Part shown: positions 7,198-15,360 of the stretch, one piece after another
Layout: every line of letters begins with the position of its first letter
Numbering within the stretch: the first letter of the stretch is position 1
Source of the DNA: Candidatus Binatia bacterium
Lineage (GTDB): Bacteria; Desulfobacterota; Binatia; HRBIN30; BPIQ01
Assembly (NCBI GenBank): GCA_026004195.1
Contig: BPIQ01000002.1
Location: forward strand, 992,585 to 1,056,584
Direction of reading: 5' to 3'
DNA: 64,000 nt
Notes under the pieces: model-generated
Databases searched by the model: none
What the model was told of the DNA's origin: nothing
Seen by the model: only the letters and a program-made list of their open reading frames with translations
Translations under genes and position numbers: made by a program

Positions 7198-9925
7198 TTA
7201 GCCGGCGGCCTTGAAGACCCCCTCGTTGAGTTCGTCCACCACCTGCTTGAGCCCCTCCTCGCCGAAGAGCTCGATCCCCTTGCCGGCGGCGTCGAGGATC
7301 GAAAGCGGCGGCTCGAAGAGGTCCTCGAGGCGCACCCGGCCGGTCGCGATGCCGCGGTTCTTGAGGAGGCACAGGTACTCGGCCTGCTGCGGTGTCAGGG
7401 AGCGCGCGACGAGCCAGGCACGAAACGCCTCCTCGAGCTTCTCTTCCCGGCTCTTGATGCGCAGGCGGCCGAGGGCCGCGCGGATGAAGTCGACGAGCGA
7501 CCCGCCCGGGTTGCGGTAGGCGCGGCGCAGGTTCTCCTCGTTGAAGTAGTGGTCGGGTTGGTTGAGGCGGCGGGCGAGTTCCTCTTCTTCCTCGGGCTCG
7601 AGCGGCTCCTCGTCGCGGACCTTGCGCAGGATCGGGTCGTCGTGAACCGCCTGCCGGACGGTTTCCTCCCAGTGGGAGACGTACTCTTTCTTGTCGATCC
7701 GCTCGCCCTCCGGGCCGACCTCGATCCAGGTCACGGCTTCGAGCCACTCGTCCTCGAGACCGAGCTCGACGAGCTCGCCGGGGGGCTTGGGCGGCGTCGG
7801 CCGTGCCCCGGGGCCCCCGGCCTCCGCCCGTCCCGGTGAAGACGTCGGTGTCGGAATCGTTGAAGTATTCGTGGTTTTTGAAGAAGTCGTAGATCACGAA
7901 CTTTCGCTTGCCGATGTGGGGCGCGGTGCGCGTCCCGCGGCCGCGCATCTGCTGGTAGAGGATGGGGCTGCGGACCCGGCGAGCCAGAACGAGGTGGAGC
8001 ACTTCGCGGCAGTCGAAGCCGGTGTCCAGCATCCCGACGCTCACCGCCACCATGGGGTAGGTCTCGGTTTTGAACTTGCGGATCAGGGCGTCCGGGTCGG
8101 CGACGTCCGAAGTGATGACCTCGGCATAGCGCCCCTTGAGCTCGGGGTGCAGCTCGTTCAGGTACTGGGCCAGACGGGCGGCGTGGTGCTTCGTGATGGC
8201 AAAGACAATCGCCTTGCCGGGGCCGGGATCCTGCCCGGGGGCCAGCTCCTTGTAGTGCTGCCAGGCCAGGCGGTCGAATTCCTCCATCATCAGGCGGTTC
8301 GTCGCCTCGTTGGTGAAGCGGCGCTCGAACTCGGCCGGATCGTAGTGCTCGTCGTCCACGTCGGCGCCCTCGGCGAGGATCTCGGTGATGCCCGTCGCGA
8401 AGCGGTAGGGTACGAGGTACTGGTCACGGAAGGCATCCTGGATGGGGTAGGAGAAGTCGGGCTTGCCCGGCTCGCACTGGTAGAACTCGTAGGTGTTGCG
8501 CTCGATGTAGTTGGCGGGCGTGGCGGTGAGCCCGATGTGGATGGCGTCGAACTTCGTGAGCGCCGTCTGCCAGGCGCCGTAGATCGAGCGGTGGCACTCG
8601 TCGGCGATCACCACGTCGAAGTAACCGGCCGTGTACTCGTCGACGCGTCCGATCATCGTCTGGAGCAACGCCACGGTGATCTGCTGTTCTTGCCGCGCCA
8701 TGCCGGGGCGCAGCCAATAGCTCGAGTACGCCGGAAGCAGGTCCTGGATCGCCTCGAGCGCCTGCTTGGCGAGCTGGTCGCGATCGACCAGGAAGAGAAC
8801 CCGCTCGGCCCAACCTGCCCGGAAAAGGCGTTGGAGATAGAGGCAGATCAGGTCGGTCTTCCCGGTCCCGGTGGGCAGCTCGATCAGGAAGCGGCGCTTC
8901 CCGAGCTCGAGGGCGTGGTCGAGGGCGCGCATCGCGTCGGCCTGGTAGAGCCGCACGGTGCGCGTCTCGCCCTGCCGGATGTAGTGCTCGGGAATCTCGA
9001 CCGTGGCAAGAGGTCTGCGGCTGCTTCGCATCTCCACCAGACGCTCGAGGTCGCGCCGCGAGAAAAACCCCGCAATCGGCCGCGCGTCGTCGTTCTGCCA
9101 GTCCCAGAAGTAGGTGAGCTCCCCGTTCGTGAGAAAAATGAAGGGCGCGCCGAGGGCCTTGGCGTACGGGAGCGCCTGTTGCTTGGCAACGTAAGGGTTG
9201 ATCGCGTTTTTTTTGGCCTCGATCACCGCGAGAGGGCGGCCACGATGGTCGTAGAGGACGTAGTCGGCGCGGCCGCGGTCGGCTCGCTCGCTTCGGGCGC
9301 CGGTTCGAGGACGCAGACGAACTCCCCGATCACGCGCAGGTCGCCCTCGGCACTCGGGTCGAACACGAGCGGTTTGTAGGCCGGGTCGGGGTTCAAAGGC
9401 TCCAGACGGATCTCGCGGTGCGACCACGTGCCGTCGGGATTCTGGGTCTTCTTACTGACGTACCGCTTCACGGAAAACTCGCCGCCGAGTGTGGGGTCGG
9501 TACACCCCCGGTGCCACACGAGAACGAGCTTCCCCTGCCGGGTGCCGCCCCGATCGGCTCGGAAGAGACACCAGGAGCCGTGGGGGATCGTCGGCTCCAT
9601 GGAATGACCTTCCACCCGCGCGATGAAGTGGTCGCGGGTGAGGCGGACGTGTGGGGGCACGGCCATCCAGCCCTGTTCGTCGGGGAGCTGGGCCGACCGG
9701 CGCATCCGCGCCGAAGGCGCCGGCCGCAGCAACGAGATCGTAGACGGGGGCGTGCGTTTCGAATGGGCGCGCACGGGAGCGGTCGACCACCCCGGTCCTT
9801 TCCGCTTCCGAGGCTACCGTCACCTCCGCCCGCACGGCGGACTTGTCGGCCGGATCCCAGCCTGCCTGCCGGAGCAGGTCGTCGATGGCGATCCGGGCGT
9901 CCGCTTCGGTCTCGTGCCGGCTCAT
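7198..9925 (-). CDS. hsdR: Type I restriction HsdR with embedded S24 peptidase domain, three frameshifts
   Basis: Reconstructed length is about 909 residues from the ATG at 9925 (MSRHETEADARIAIDDLLRQ). The start has a weak GGACGAG 9 bp upstream and sits about 23 nt after the predicted sigma-54 start point. Order: N-terminal helices; an S24 domain with VAAAGAFG (possible Ala-Gly self-cleavage site), GHSMEP (nucleophile Ser near residue 108) and FSVKRY (Lys near 153); nuclease motif DYVLYD then IEAKK; helicase motifs PTGTGKT, DECH, TATPANYIERN and QMRGRGTRT; C-terminal segment to the TAA at 7198. Reading through needs frame changes near 9727 (one extra base), 9290 (one base short) and 7815 (one extra base, in a G/C-run region). 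As given the subunit would be truncated. Confidence 0.85.
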
Positions 9926-9947
9926 CGGGCGTAACTCGTCCATTGCG

Positions 9948-9966
9948 AGGTTGCGAAGCGCAACCT
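9948..9966. promoter_or_regulatory. Perfect 8-bp inverted repeat over the -12/+1 region of the hsdR promoter
   Basis: AGGTTGCG (9948-9955), a 3-base centre AAG, then CGCAACCT (9959-9966). The repeat covers the -12 element and the predicted transcription start of the sigma-54 promoter. It could be an operator for a repressor. It is too far downstream to be the usual enhancer site of a sigma-54 activator. Confidence 0.45.
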
Positions 9967-9975
9967 GCGTGCCAA
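9958..9975 (-). promoter_or_regulatory. Sigma-54 (-24/-12) promoter of the restriction operon
   Basis: On the minus strand the sequence reads TTGGCACGCAGGTTGCGC. The invariant GG (9973-9972) and GC (9961-9960) are separated by exactly 10 nt, and the match to the TGGCACG-N4-TTGC consensus is essentially complete. It begins 3 bp after the stop codon of the CARF-sigma54 activator gene and places the start of transcription near 9948, just upstream of the hsdR ATG at 9925. Confidence 0.8.
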
Positions 9976-9977
9976 GG

Positions 9978-11489
9978 TCATGATGCCACCCCATAGCGTT
10001 TCATCCAGTTGGTCAGAGTCTGGTAGCTCGGCAGGCCGACCAGGCGGGCGGCGCGCGTCTTGTTGCCGGCCGCTTCCTCCAGCGCCCTCTCGAGGTAGTG
10101 GCGGGCCACAGTCGCCAAAAGTCCCGGTAAATCAAGCCCTTCGCCTAGTGGACGATCGAGGATTCGGTCCCCGGAGGGAGTCACGAGTGGAAGGAGCGCC
10201 TCTCGAATGTCCTCCGTCTTGAGCAAGGAGCCCGGGGTCCAGATCGCCGCCCGCGCGAGCGTGTTCTGCAGCTCGCGGACGTTCCCCGGCCACGGGTGAC
10301 GAAGCAGAAGATTTCTTGCACCAGCAGAAATCTTTTTCTCCACGAAGCCCGGTTGCCCGCGCCCCTCGCGGTTGATGCGAGCCAGGAGGTGGTCGATAAG
10401 CAGCGATAGGTCCTCGCGCCGCTCACGCAGGGGCGGCAACCGGAGGATGGCAACGGCCAGCCGATGAAAGAGATCTTCCCGAAAACGGCCCTCCGCGACC
10501 TCGGAGAGCAGGGGACGGTTGGTCGCGGCGATGACGCGAACATCGACCTTCCGGGGAGACGAGCTACCCACCGGCAGGATCTCGTCTTCCTGCAGTGCGC
10601 GCAGAAGCTTGACTTGTGCCGCCCCGGGCAATTCTCCCACCTCGTCGAGGAAAAGCGTGCCTCCGTCGGCTTCCACGAAGTGGCCCTTGCGGTTGGACGC
10701 TGCGCCCGTGAACGCACCCTTCACGTGACCGAAGAGTTCGGATTCGACGAGATCGGCGGGGATGGCGCCACAGTTCACCGCGACGAAAGCCCGGCCGCGT
10801 CGCGGGCTCGCCCGGTGGATTGCGCGGGCCAGGAGTTCCTTCCCGGTTCCCGTCTCGCCTTCGATCAGGACCGGAACGGAGCGCGGTGCTACCCGTCGAG
10901 CCAGCAGGATCACACGCTTCATCGCGCGACTGCGGCAAACGATGTCGCCGAACTCCGGCGCCTCCGGCGGAAGCCCTTCGCTCAGCCGCTGCAGCTCCTC
11001 GTCGGGCCGCCTGAGCAGGTCGGGCAGGAAATCGGCCGAGATGTCGAAGGGTACCGACACCGTTCGGACGCCGTGTTCGCGCGACGACTCGATCAGCTCC
11101 GCCGGAAACCGCGTCTTGGCAAGCAGGATCCAGATGGCGGCCATCGCCGGCGTCCCCGGGCTCAGGTGAAACGTAAGCTTCGCGTCCGTACCGTGCCTCT
11201 CCAGTACTTTCTGGACCACGCCAACCGACGCGGTGTAGATCTCCCCGAAGTCGGTCGGGCTCGAAAGCTTACACTGCTCGACGTGCGCCCGGCACGACGT
11301 GCGTCGCGAAAGCCAGGATACGTAGGTATCGACCTGCGCCTTCGGAAAGTTCGATAAGAGAACGACCTCGTCGAACCGGCGCACGCTTGCCGCTTGGGCA
11401 ACCGGTCCGAGGCCGACCGAATTCTCTTCTTTCGGGGCACGCAGGTCGGTGATGCCAACCCAGGCCAGGAGCACCGCCGACCCGCCCAT
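9978..11489 (-). CDS. Sigma-54-dependent activator with N-terminal CARF (RtcR-like) sensor domain
   Basis: 503 residues from the ATG at 11489; a TTG at 11525 would add 12 residues. Residues 1-165 resemble a CARF Rossmann-type ligand sensor, with VLLAWVGITDLRA at the N-terminus, HLSPGTPAMA at 108-117, then SVPFDISADFLPDLL. The AAA+ domain has Walker A GETGTGKE (211-218), the sigma-54 contact loop GAFTGA (258-263) and Walker B LFLDEVGEL (279-287). A Fis-type helix-turn-helix ends the protein (NKTRAARLVGLPSYQTLTNW). The architecture is that of RtcR, but no RNA-repair genes are nearby. The gene directly precedes a sigma-54 promoter for the restriction operon, so the operon is its likely target. 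By analogy the ligand would be a cyclic oligonucleotide or RNA-derived phosphate; that is inference. Confidence 0.88.
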   Translation of the reverse strand: MGGSAVLLAWVGITDLRAPKEENSVGLGPVAQAASVRRFDEVVLLSNFPKAQVDTYVSWLSRRTSCRAHVEQCKLSSPTDFGEIYTASVGVVQKVLERHGTDAKLTFHLSPGTPAMAAIWILLAKTRFPAELIESSREHGVRTVSVPFDISADFLPDLLRRPDEELQRLSEGLPPEAPEFGDIVCRSRAMKRVILLARRVAPRSVPVLIEGETGTGKELLARAIHRASPRRGRAFVAVNCGAIPADLVESELFGHVKGAFTGAASNRKGHFVEADGGTLFLDEVGELPGAAQVKLLRALQEDEILPVGSSSPRKVDVRVIAATNRPLLSEVAEGRFREDLFHRLAVAILRLPPLRERREDLSLLIDHLLARINREGRGQPGFVEKKISAGARNLLLRHPWPGNVRELQNTLARAAIWTPGSLLKTEDIREALLPLVTPSGDRILDRPLGEGLDLPGLLATVARHYLERALEEAAGNKTRAARLVGLPSYQTLTNWMKRYGVAS

Positions 11490-11502
11490 GGCGCGAAGGG
11501 TA

Positions 11503-11534
11503 TAAGCGTCCTTACTACTGTGCAAGGACCCTTA
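11503..11534. promoter_or_regulatory. Imperfect inverted repeat upstream of the CARF-sigma54 gene
   Basis: TAAGcgTCCTT (11503-11513), a 10-base spacer, and AAGGAccCTTA (11524-11534) pair except at two central positions. It lies just upstream of the preferred ATG at 11489. There is no T-tract, so an operator or leader hairpin is more likely than a terminator for the upstream thiolase gene. Confidence 0.35.
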
Positions 11535-11696
11535 TGCTCGCGGGTGACCTGTTAGCGAGGGGTGCCGAAAGTTGGGAAGCCCGGAAGGCCTGATTCTTTT
11601 CGCTTTCATCTCCTCCCTCCGGAAGCCGCCCGATCCCGCGTGGAGCCACTTCTTGCGAGCGGCGCAGCTCGGAAGCAGGAGCGCCCCGGCTCCCCC

Positions 11697-12854
11697 TCAA
11701 GGCATCGTGAGGATCGTCATCCCGCAGGCCTGCGGTGCGCCGCCGATGTTGTGGCTCAGGGCGACGGTGGCGTTTTTCACCTGCCGGGGCCCGGCCTTTC
11801 CCTGGAGCTGCTTGTAGTTCTCGTAGATCATCCGCACGCCCGTGGCACCCGTGGGGTGGCCGAAGGACTTGAGCCCTCCGTCGGTGTTCACCGGTAGTTC
11901 GCCTTCGAGCGTGAAGGTGCCGCTCGCGATGTGCTCCTTGGCCGCCCCTTTTTCGCAGAAGCCCAGGTCTTCGTACGTGAGGAGCTCCGTCAAGGTAAAG
12001 CAATCGTGGACCTGGGCCACGTGGATCTCCCGGAAGGGGTTCGCGATCCCGGCCTGTTCGTAGGCCTGCCGGGCGGCGTACACGGTGGGCTTCCACCGGA
12101 GAAAGTCGAACGTGGGGTCGCTCTGGGGGTTCGGGGCGAGTGCGATGGACACGGCCCGCACGAGAACGTAGTCGTCACGGAAGCTCTTTGCGAGGTCCCT
12201 GCGCGTCAGGATGGCGACCGCGGCTCCGTCGGACTGGGCACAGCAGTCGTAGAGACCGAAGGGCCAGGAAATGATCGGTGCCTTCAGCACGTCCTCGACG
12301 GTGATCTCTTTTTTCAGCATGGACTTCGGAGCGAGCGTCCCGTTGTGGTGGTTTTTCACGGCGATCCTGGCCAGGTCTTCCCGGGTGGCGCCGTACGTCT
12401 CGAAGTAGCGGGCCGCGCAAAGCGCGAACCAGCCGGCAGGCGTCATGGGAAGGCCCCGCACCCCGGCCGTCTGGACGTTGGGTCCCGAAACGCCCCGGTC
12501 CTTCGGTTTGTCGAAGCCCACGACCATGACGGTGTCGTACATCCCGCAAGCGATGGAAAAGACACCGTAGCGGAACGCGTCCGTTCCGGTGGCGCAGTAG
12601 TTCTGCACCATACTCACGGGCCGGCCGAAAAGCTTGAGAGCGTCGGCCACCTCGGCCGTTCCCTTCGAGGGGTAGACGGAACCGCAGAAAACGGCCTCGA
12701 TCTGCTCCTGGGGGTTCTCGATCCCCGCGTCCTCGTAGGCCTCGAAAGCCGCCTCGACGATCATGTCCTCGGGTGCTTTGTCCCAGTTCTCCCCGAACTT
12801 GCAGCACCCCATTCCCACGATGGCCACTTTGTCACGGATCGCGTCTTTTCCCAT
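11697..12854 (-). CDS. Thiolase-family acyl-CoA acetyltransferase (SCP-x/DUF35-partnered type)
   Basis: 385 residues, complete. Thiolase motifs are NYCATGTDAF (nucleophilic Cys), HDCFTLTELL, FGHPTGATG (catalytic His) and GGAPQACGMTI (second Cys near the C-terminus), so it should be active. It belongs to the non-classical SCP-x-like group that works with a DUF35 zinc-ribbon/OB-fold partner. That partner domain is supplied by the gene directly upstream, only 12 bp away on the same strand. Likely reaction: thiolytic cleavage or formation of a beta-keto acyl-CoA, for example in degradation of a hydrophobic substrate or as the acetoacetyl-CoA thiolase of a channelling complex. The substrate is not visible from sequence. 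Confidence 0.85.
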   Translation of the reverse strand: MGKDAIRDKVAIVGMGCCKFGENWDKAPEDMIVEAAFEAYEDAGIENPQEQIEAVFCGSVYPSKGTAEVADALKLFGRPVSMVQNYCATGTDAFRYGVFSIACGMYDTVMVVGFDKPKDRGVSGPNVQTAGVRGLPMTPAGWFALCAARYFETYGATREDLARIAVKNHHNGTLAPKSMLKKEITVEDVLKAPIISWPFGLYDCCAQSDGAAVAILTRRDLAKSFRDDYVLVRAVSIALAPNPQSDPTFDFLRWKPTVYAARQAYEQAGIANPFREIHVAQVHDCFTLTELLTYEDLGFCEKGAAKEHIASGTFTLEGELPVNTDGGLKSFGHPTGATGVRMIYENYKQLQGKAGPRQVKNATVALSHNIGGAPQACGMTILTMP

Positions 12855-12866
12855 CGTCCCTCGCCC

Positions 12867-14291
12867 CTAACGCACGGGCGTGCACTTCCAGAAGTAGTTC
12901 GGCGTGCCGCCGTACTCGTGGATTTTCCGGAACGTGAACTCCACCGGCAAGTCGAGTCTGACCTCCTTCGGGTTCGCGTCCGTCATCTGGAGATAGATCC
13001 GGCAGCCCCCCTCGGTCTCGACGGTCGTCACGATCAGCGGCGGGTCGGGACTCCCGGCGAAGAAATCGAAGGTGTAGGACATGACGCGCCCCTTCAGGTC
13101 CGAAAGCCTCACTTCGTCGAACTCGTCCCGAGCATAGCAGGTGTAGCAGACCCGCTGGAAGGGAAACTGGAGCGTGCCGCACCGCCGGCAACGGTGCCCG
13201 TGAAAAGAGATGTCCTCGTTGCGGTCGCGATAGTGGACCGTGGCGGAAACGCCCACGCCGCCGCGAGGGTCGAACTCCGACGGCTGGAGATGCCGGAAAC
13301 GGAGGTACTTGTCGTAGTCCGCGAGCTCGGCACGCCGTTCCAGGTGCCAGGACACCGCCCGGCGGCCGCGCGCGCCTCCGATCGCGTCGGTGACGCGCAG
13401 GACGAAGGCGTCCGCACCGTCCCCGTAGTTGACCCAGAGGATGTTCGCTCCAGGGAGAGCCGATTCGAGGGCGAGAGCGAGAAGAAGCGGGGCGAAGGCC
13501 GCCCCCGCGTTGCCGACCCGACCGAAGAGCGGGTCGACCACCTGCGCGGCGGAATCGAAGCCCAGGCTCCGTGCCACCCCGGCGTGGCTCCTCGCGTCCG
13601 GGGCGTAGAGCACCACGCGGTCGAAGTCTTTCGGGCCGAGCTTCGTTTTCGCGAGGATCCGCTGCACGGCTTCCACGACGTTGTCCCGATAGCCGTGTTG
13701 CACCACGAAGCGTTCCTCCCAGGAGCGGACGAACGTGTCGTGGTCCGTCCTCCAGACGTCGATGATCTCGTCCGCGTGCGAGTGCACGTCGACGACCTCG
13801 GCGACGACACCCTCGCGGGCGACCAGGAGCGCCGCCGCGGCATCGCCGAAGTTCCGCTCGAGTGCCGACCGCGGGGCGGCCATTCGACAGTCCGCCGCGA
13901 CGACCAGCACGTTCTCCGCCGTGCCGGCCAGGACGGAGTCGAGAGCGAAACGAAAGGCCGTCGTCCCCGCCCGAATCGACCCTCCGAAGTCCGCCGTGCG
14001 CACGTCGCGGCGAAGGTCCAGAGCCTTGGCGACGACCGCCGCTCCCTGCTTCTCCTTGTAGGGATACGTCGTGGAGGCGAAAACCAGGGCGTCCACTTTT
14101 TCCCGGTCGATCCCCTCGAGGCAATCCCGACCGGCCGCGACCGCCATCGTGACCGCGTCTTCGTCGAAGTTGGCCACGGCCTTCTCACCCGCGCCACCCG
14201 CCGCGGCTGCCTTCCGACTGCCGCCGGAGACGACTCCCAGCGGAAGCCGAAACATCGGGATGTACGCGCCGAACGAACGAATTCCGACCAT
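12867..14291 (-). CDS. HMG-CoA-synthase-like domain fused to DUF35 zinc ribbon/OB-fold
   Basis: 474 residues, ATG at 14291. Residues 1-305 have the ketoacyl-synthase III/HMG-CoA synthase fold pattern (VDALVFASTTYPYKEKQGAA, GDAAAALLV, NAGAAFAPLLLALAL). Residues 360-474 are DUF35: a zinc ribbon with C368/C371 and C382/C385, then an OB fold. In archaea, thiolase, HMG-CoA synthase and DUF35 form a complex that passes acetoacetyl-CoA along, and here the thiolase follows 12 bp downstream. The catalytic Cys expected in the ACKAGT-type motif is replaced: FGGSIRAGT (102-110) has Ile107 there. The synthase half may therefore be a non-catalytic scaffold. Function beyond partnering the thiolase is uncertain. 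Confidence 0.8.
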   Translation of the reverse strand: MVGIRSFGAYIPMFRLPLGVVSGGSRKAAAAGGAGEKAVANFDEDAVTMAVAAGRDCLEGIDREKVDALVFASTTYPYKEKQGAAVVAKALDLRRDVRTADFGGSIRAGTTAFRFALDSVLAGTAENVLVVAADCRMAAPRSALERNFGDAAAALLVAREGVVAEVVDVHSHADEIIDVWRTDHDTFVRSWEERFVVQHGYRDNVVEAVQRILAKTKLGPKDFDRVVLYAPDARSHAGVARSLGFDSAAQVVDPLFGRVGNAGAAFAPLLLALALESALPGANILWVNYGDGADAFVLRVTDAIGGARGRRAVSWHLERRAELADYDKYLRFRHLQPSEFDPRGGVGVSATVHYRDRNEDISFHGHRCRRCGTLQFPFQRVCYTCYARDEFDEVRLSDLKGRVMSYTFDFFAGSPDPPLIVTTVETEGGCRIYLQMTDANPKEVRLDLPVEFTFRKIHEYGGTPNYFWKCTPVR

Positions 14292-14416
14292 GCAGCACCT
14301 TTACGAAACTTGTCTCGCGTGTTTTGCCCCGAGGCAAGTCTAAGCCAAGGCGGCCGGCTCGGGTCAAGCATATTCTTGGCTTGAATTCCCAAAAAAATCG
14401 CCCTAGTCTCCAGGAA

Positions 14417-14438
14417 GGGCCCCGTCGGTCCGGGGCCC
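14417..14438. promoter_or_regulatory. 8-bp perfect GC hairpin abutting a start codon
   Basis: GGGCCCCG (14417-14424), loop TCGGTC, CGGGGCCC (14431-14438). It ends one base before the GTG at 14440 and would cover that start's ribosome-binding region. Either it controls translation or the real start is further in, at TTG 14461 or GTG 14467. Confidence 0.5.
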
Positions 14439-14439
14439 A

Positions 14440-15360
14440 GTGACGCACACAGCAGGACCCTTGCAGGTGGCCACCGACATTCCCCCCGAGACGTTCCGCC
14501 GAAAGTTCCTCTCGGCTCTCCGCAGAATGCTGCGCCCGGTCGTTCGCCAGCTCATCGCCTACAACATCCCGTATCCGGCCTTCGACCGCATGGTACGCGA
14601 ACTCTACGTGGAAGTCGCCGAAAAGGAATTTCCGCTTCCCTTCAAGCGCCAGACGGACAGCCGGCTCGCGCTCGTCACGGGGCTCAACCGCAAGGAAGTC
14701 GCGCAACTCAGGCGGCGCGGCGCGCAAGAGAAAGAGGTCACGAGCCGCCTGGTCTCCAGTCCCGTCACGCAGGTGATCGGTCGCTGGATGTCGGAGAAGG
14801 GATACTCCCGGGGCGGGACCCCGCTTCCGATCCCCTACGAGGCTTCGGACGAAAACGCCCCGAGCTTCACCAAGCTCGTCCGGGAGCTTCGGGTCGACAT
14901 TCCCGTTCGCTCGATCCTGGACGAGCTCCTCCGTATCGGAGCCGTCGAACTCCGGCCGGACGGCACCGTCGTCCTCCGACGCGAGGCCCACATCCCCTCG
15001 GCCGCCGAAGAGGGGAAACTCGAGCTTCTGGCCACCGACCCTGCCGAGCTTTTCCGGACGATCGTCCACAACATCGAACACCCGGAAGAACCGAGGCTCC
15101 AGCGCAAAGTCCTCTACGACAACATAGGTTCCGACGCGCTACCGAAGCTGCGGGAGCTCGGTCGGGAACTCGGCGAGGAGTTCGTGAGAAAAGCGAACCG
15201 ACTGCTCGCCGCCTACGACCGAGACCGGAACCCCGACGCTCCCGGAGGCAAGGCCGTGACCGTCTCGCTCGGCGTGTACTACGCCGAAGAAGAAACCGGT
15301 TCTCCCTCCCCGAGCTCGGGTCCACCTTCTCCGCCGGGGCGCATCACGAGGTCCAAATGA
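14440..15360 (+). CDS. DUF6502 family protein
   Basis: 306 residues from the GTG at 14440; in-frame TTG 14461 and GTG 14467 are credible alternatives because a strong hairpin precedes the first. The protein matches the DUF6502 pattern: FLSALRRMLRPVVRQLIAYN, PYPAFDRMVRELYVEVA, SRLALVTGLNRKEVAQLRR (a helix-turn-helix-like stretch), then SSPVTQVIGRWMSEKGYSR and IPVRSILDELLRIGAVELR. The layout suggests a winged-helix DNA-binding regulator, but the role is unknown. The stop overlaps the ATG of the next gene by 4 bp. DUF6502 genes are commonly paired with a DUF5666-like secreted protein, as here. Confidence 0.75.
   Translation: MTHTAGPLQVATDIPPETFRRKFLSALRRMLRPVVRQLIAYNIPYPAFDRMVRELYVEVAEKEFPLPFKRQTDSRLALVTGLNRKEVAQLRRRGAQEKEVTSRLVSSPVTQVIGRWMSEKGYSRGGTPLPIPYEASDENAPSFTKLVRELRVDIPVRSILDELLRIGAVELRPDGTVVLRREAHIPSAAEEGKLELLATDPAELFRTIVHNIEHPEEPRLQRKVLYDNIGSDALPKLRELGRELGEEFVRKANRLLAAYDRDRNPDAPGGKAVTVSLGVYYAEEETGSPSPSSGPPSPPGRITRSK

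Noticed and set aside
11931-14384. 817-codon open frame on the plus strand
   Set aside because: It is antisense to the thiolase and HMG-CoA-synthase/DUF35 genes, and its translation has no family features. Long antisense frames are expected at this GC content.
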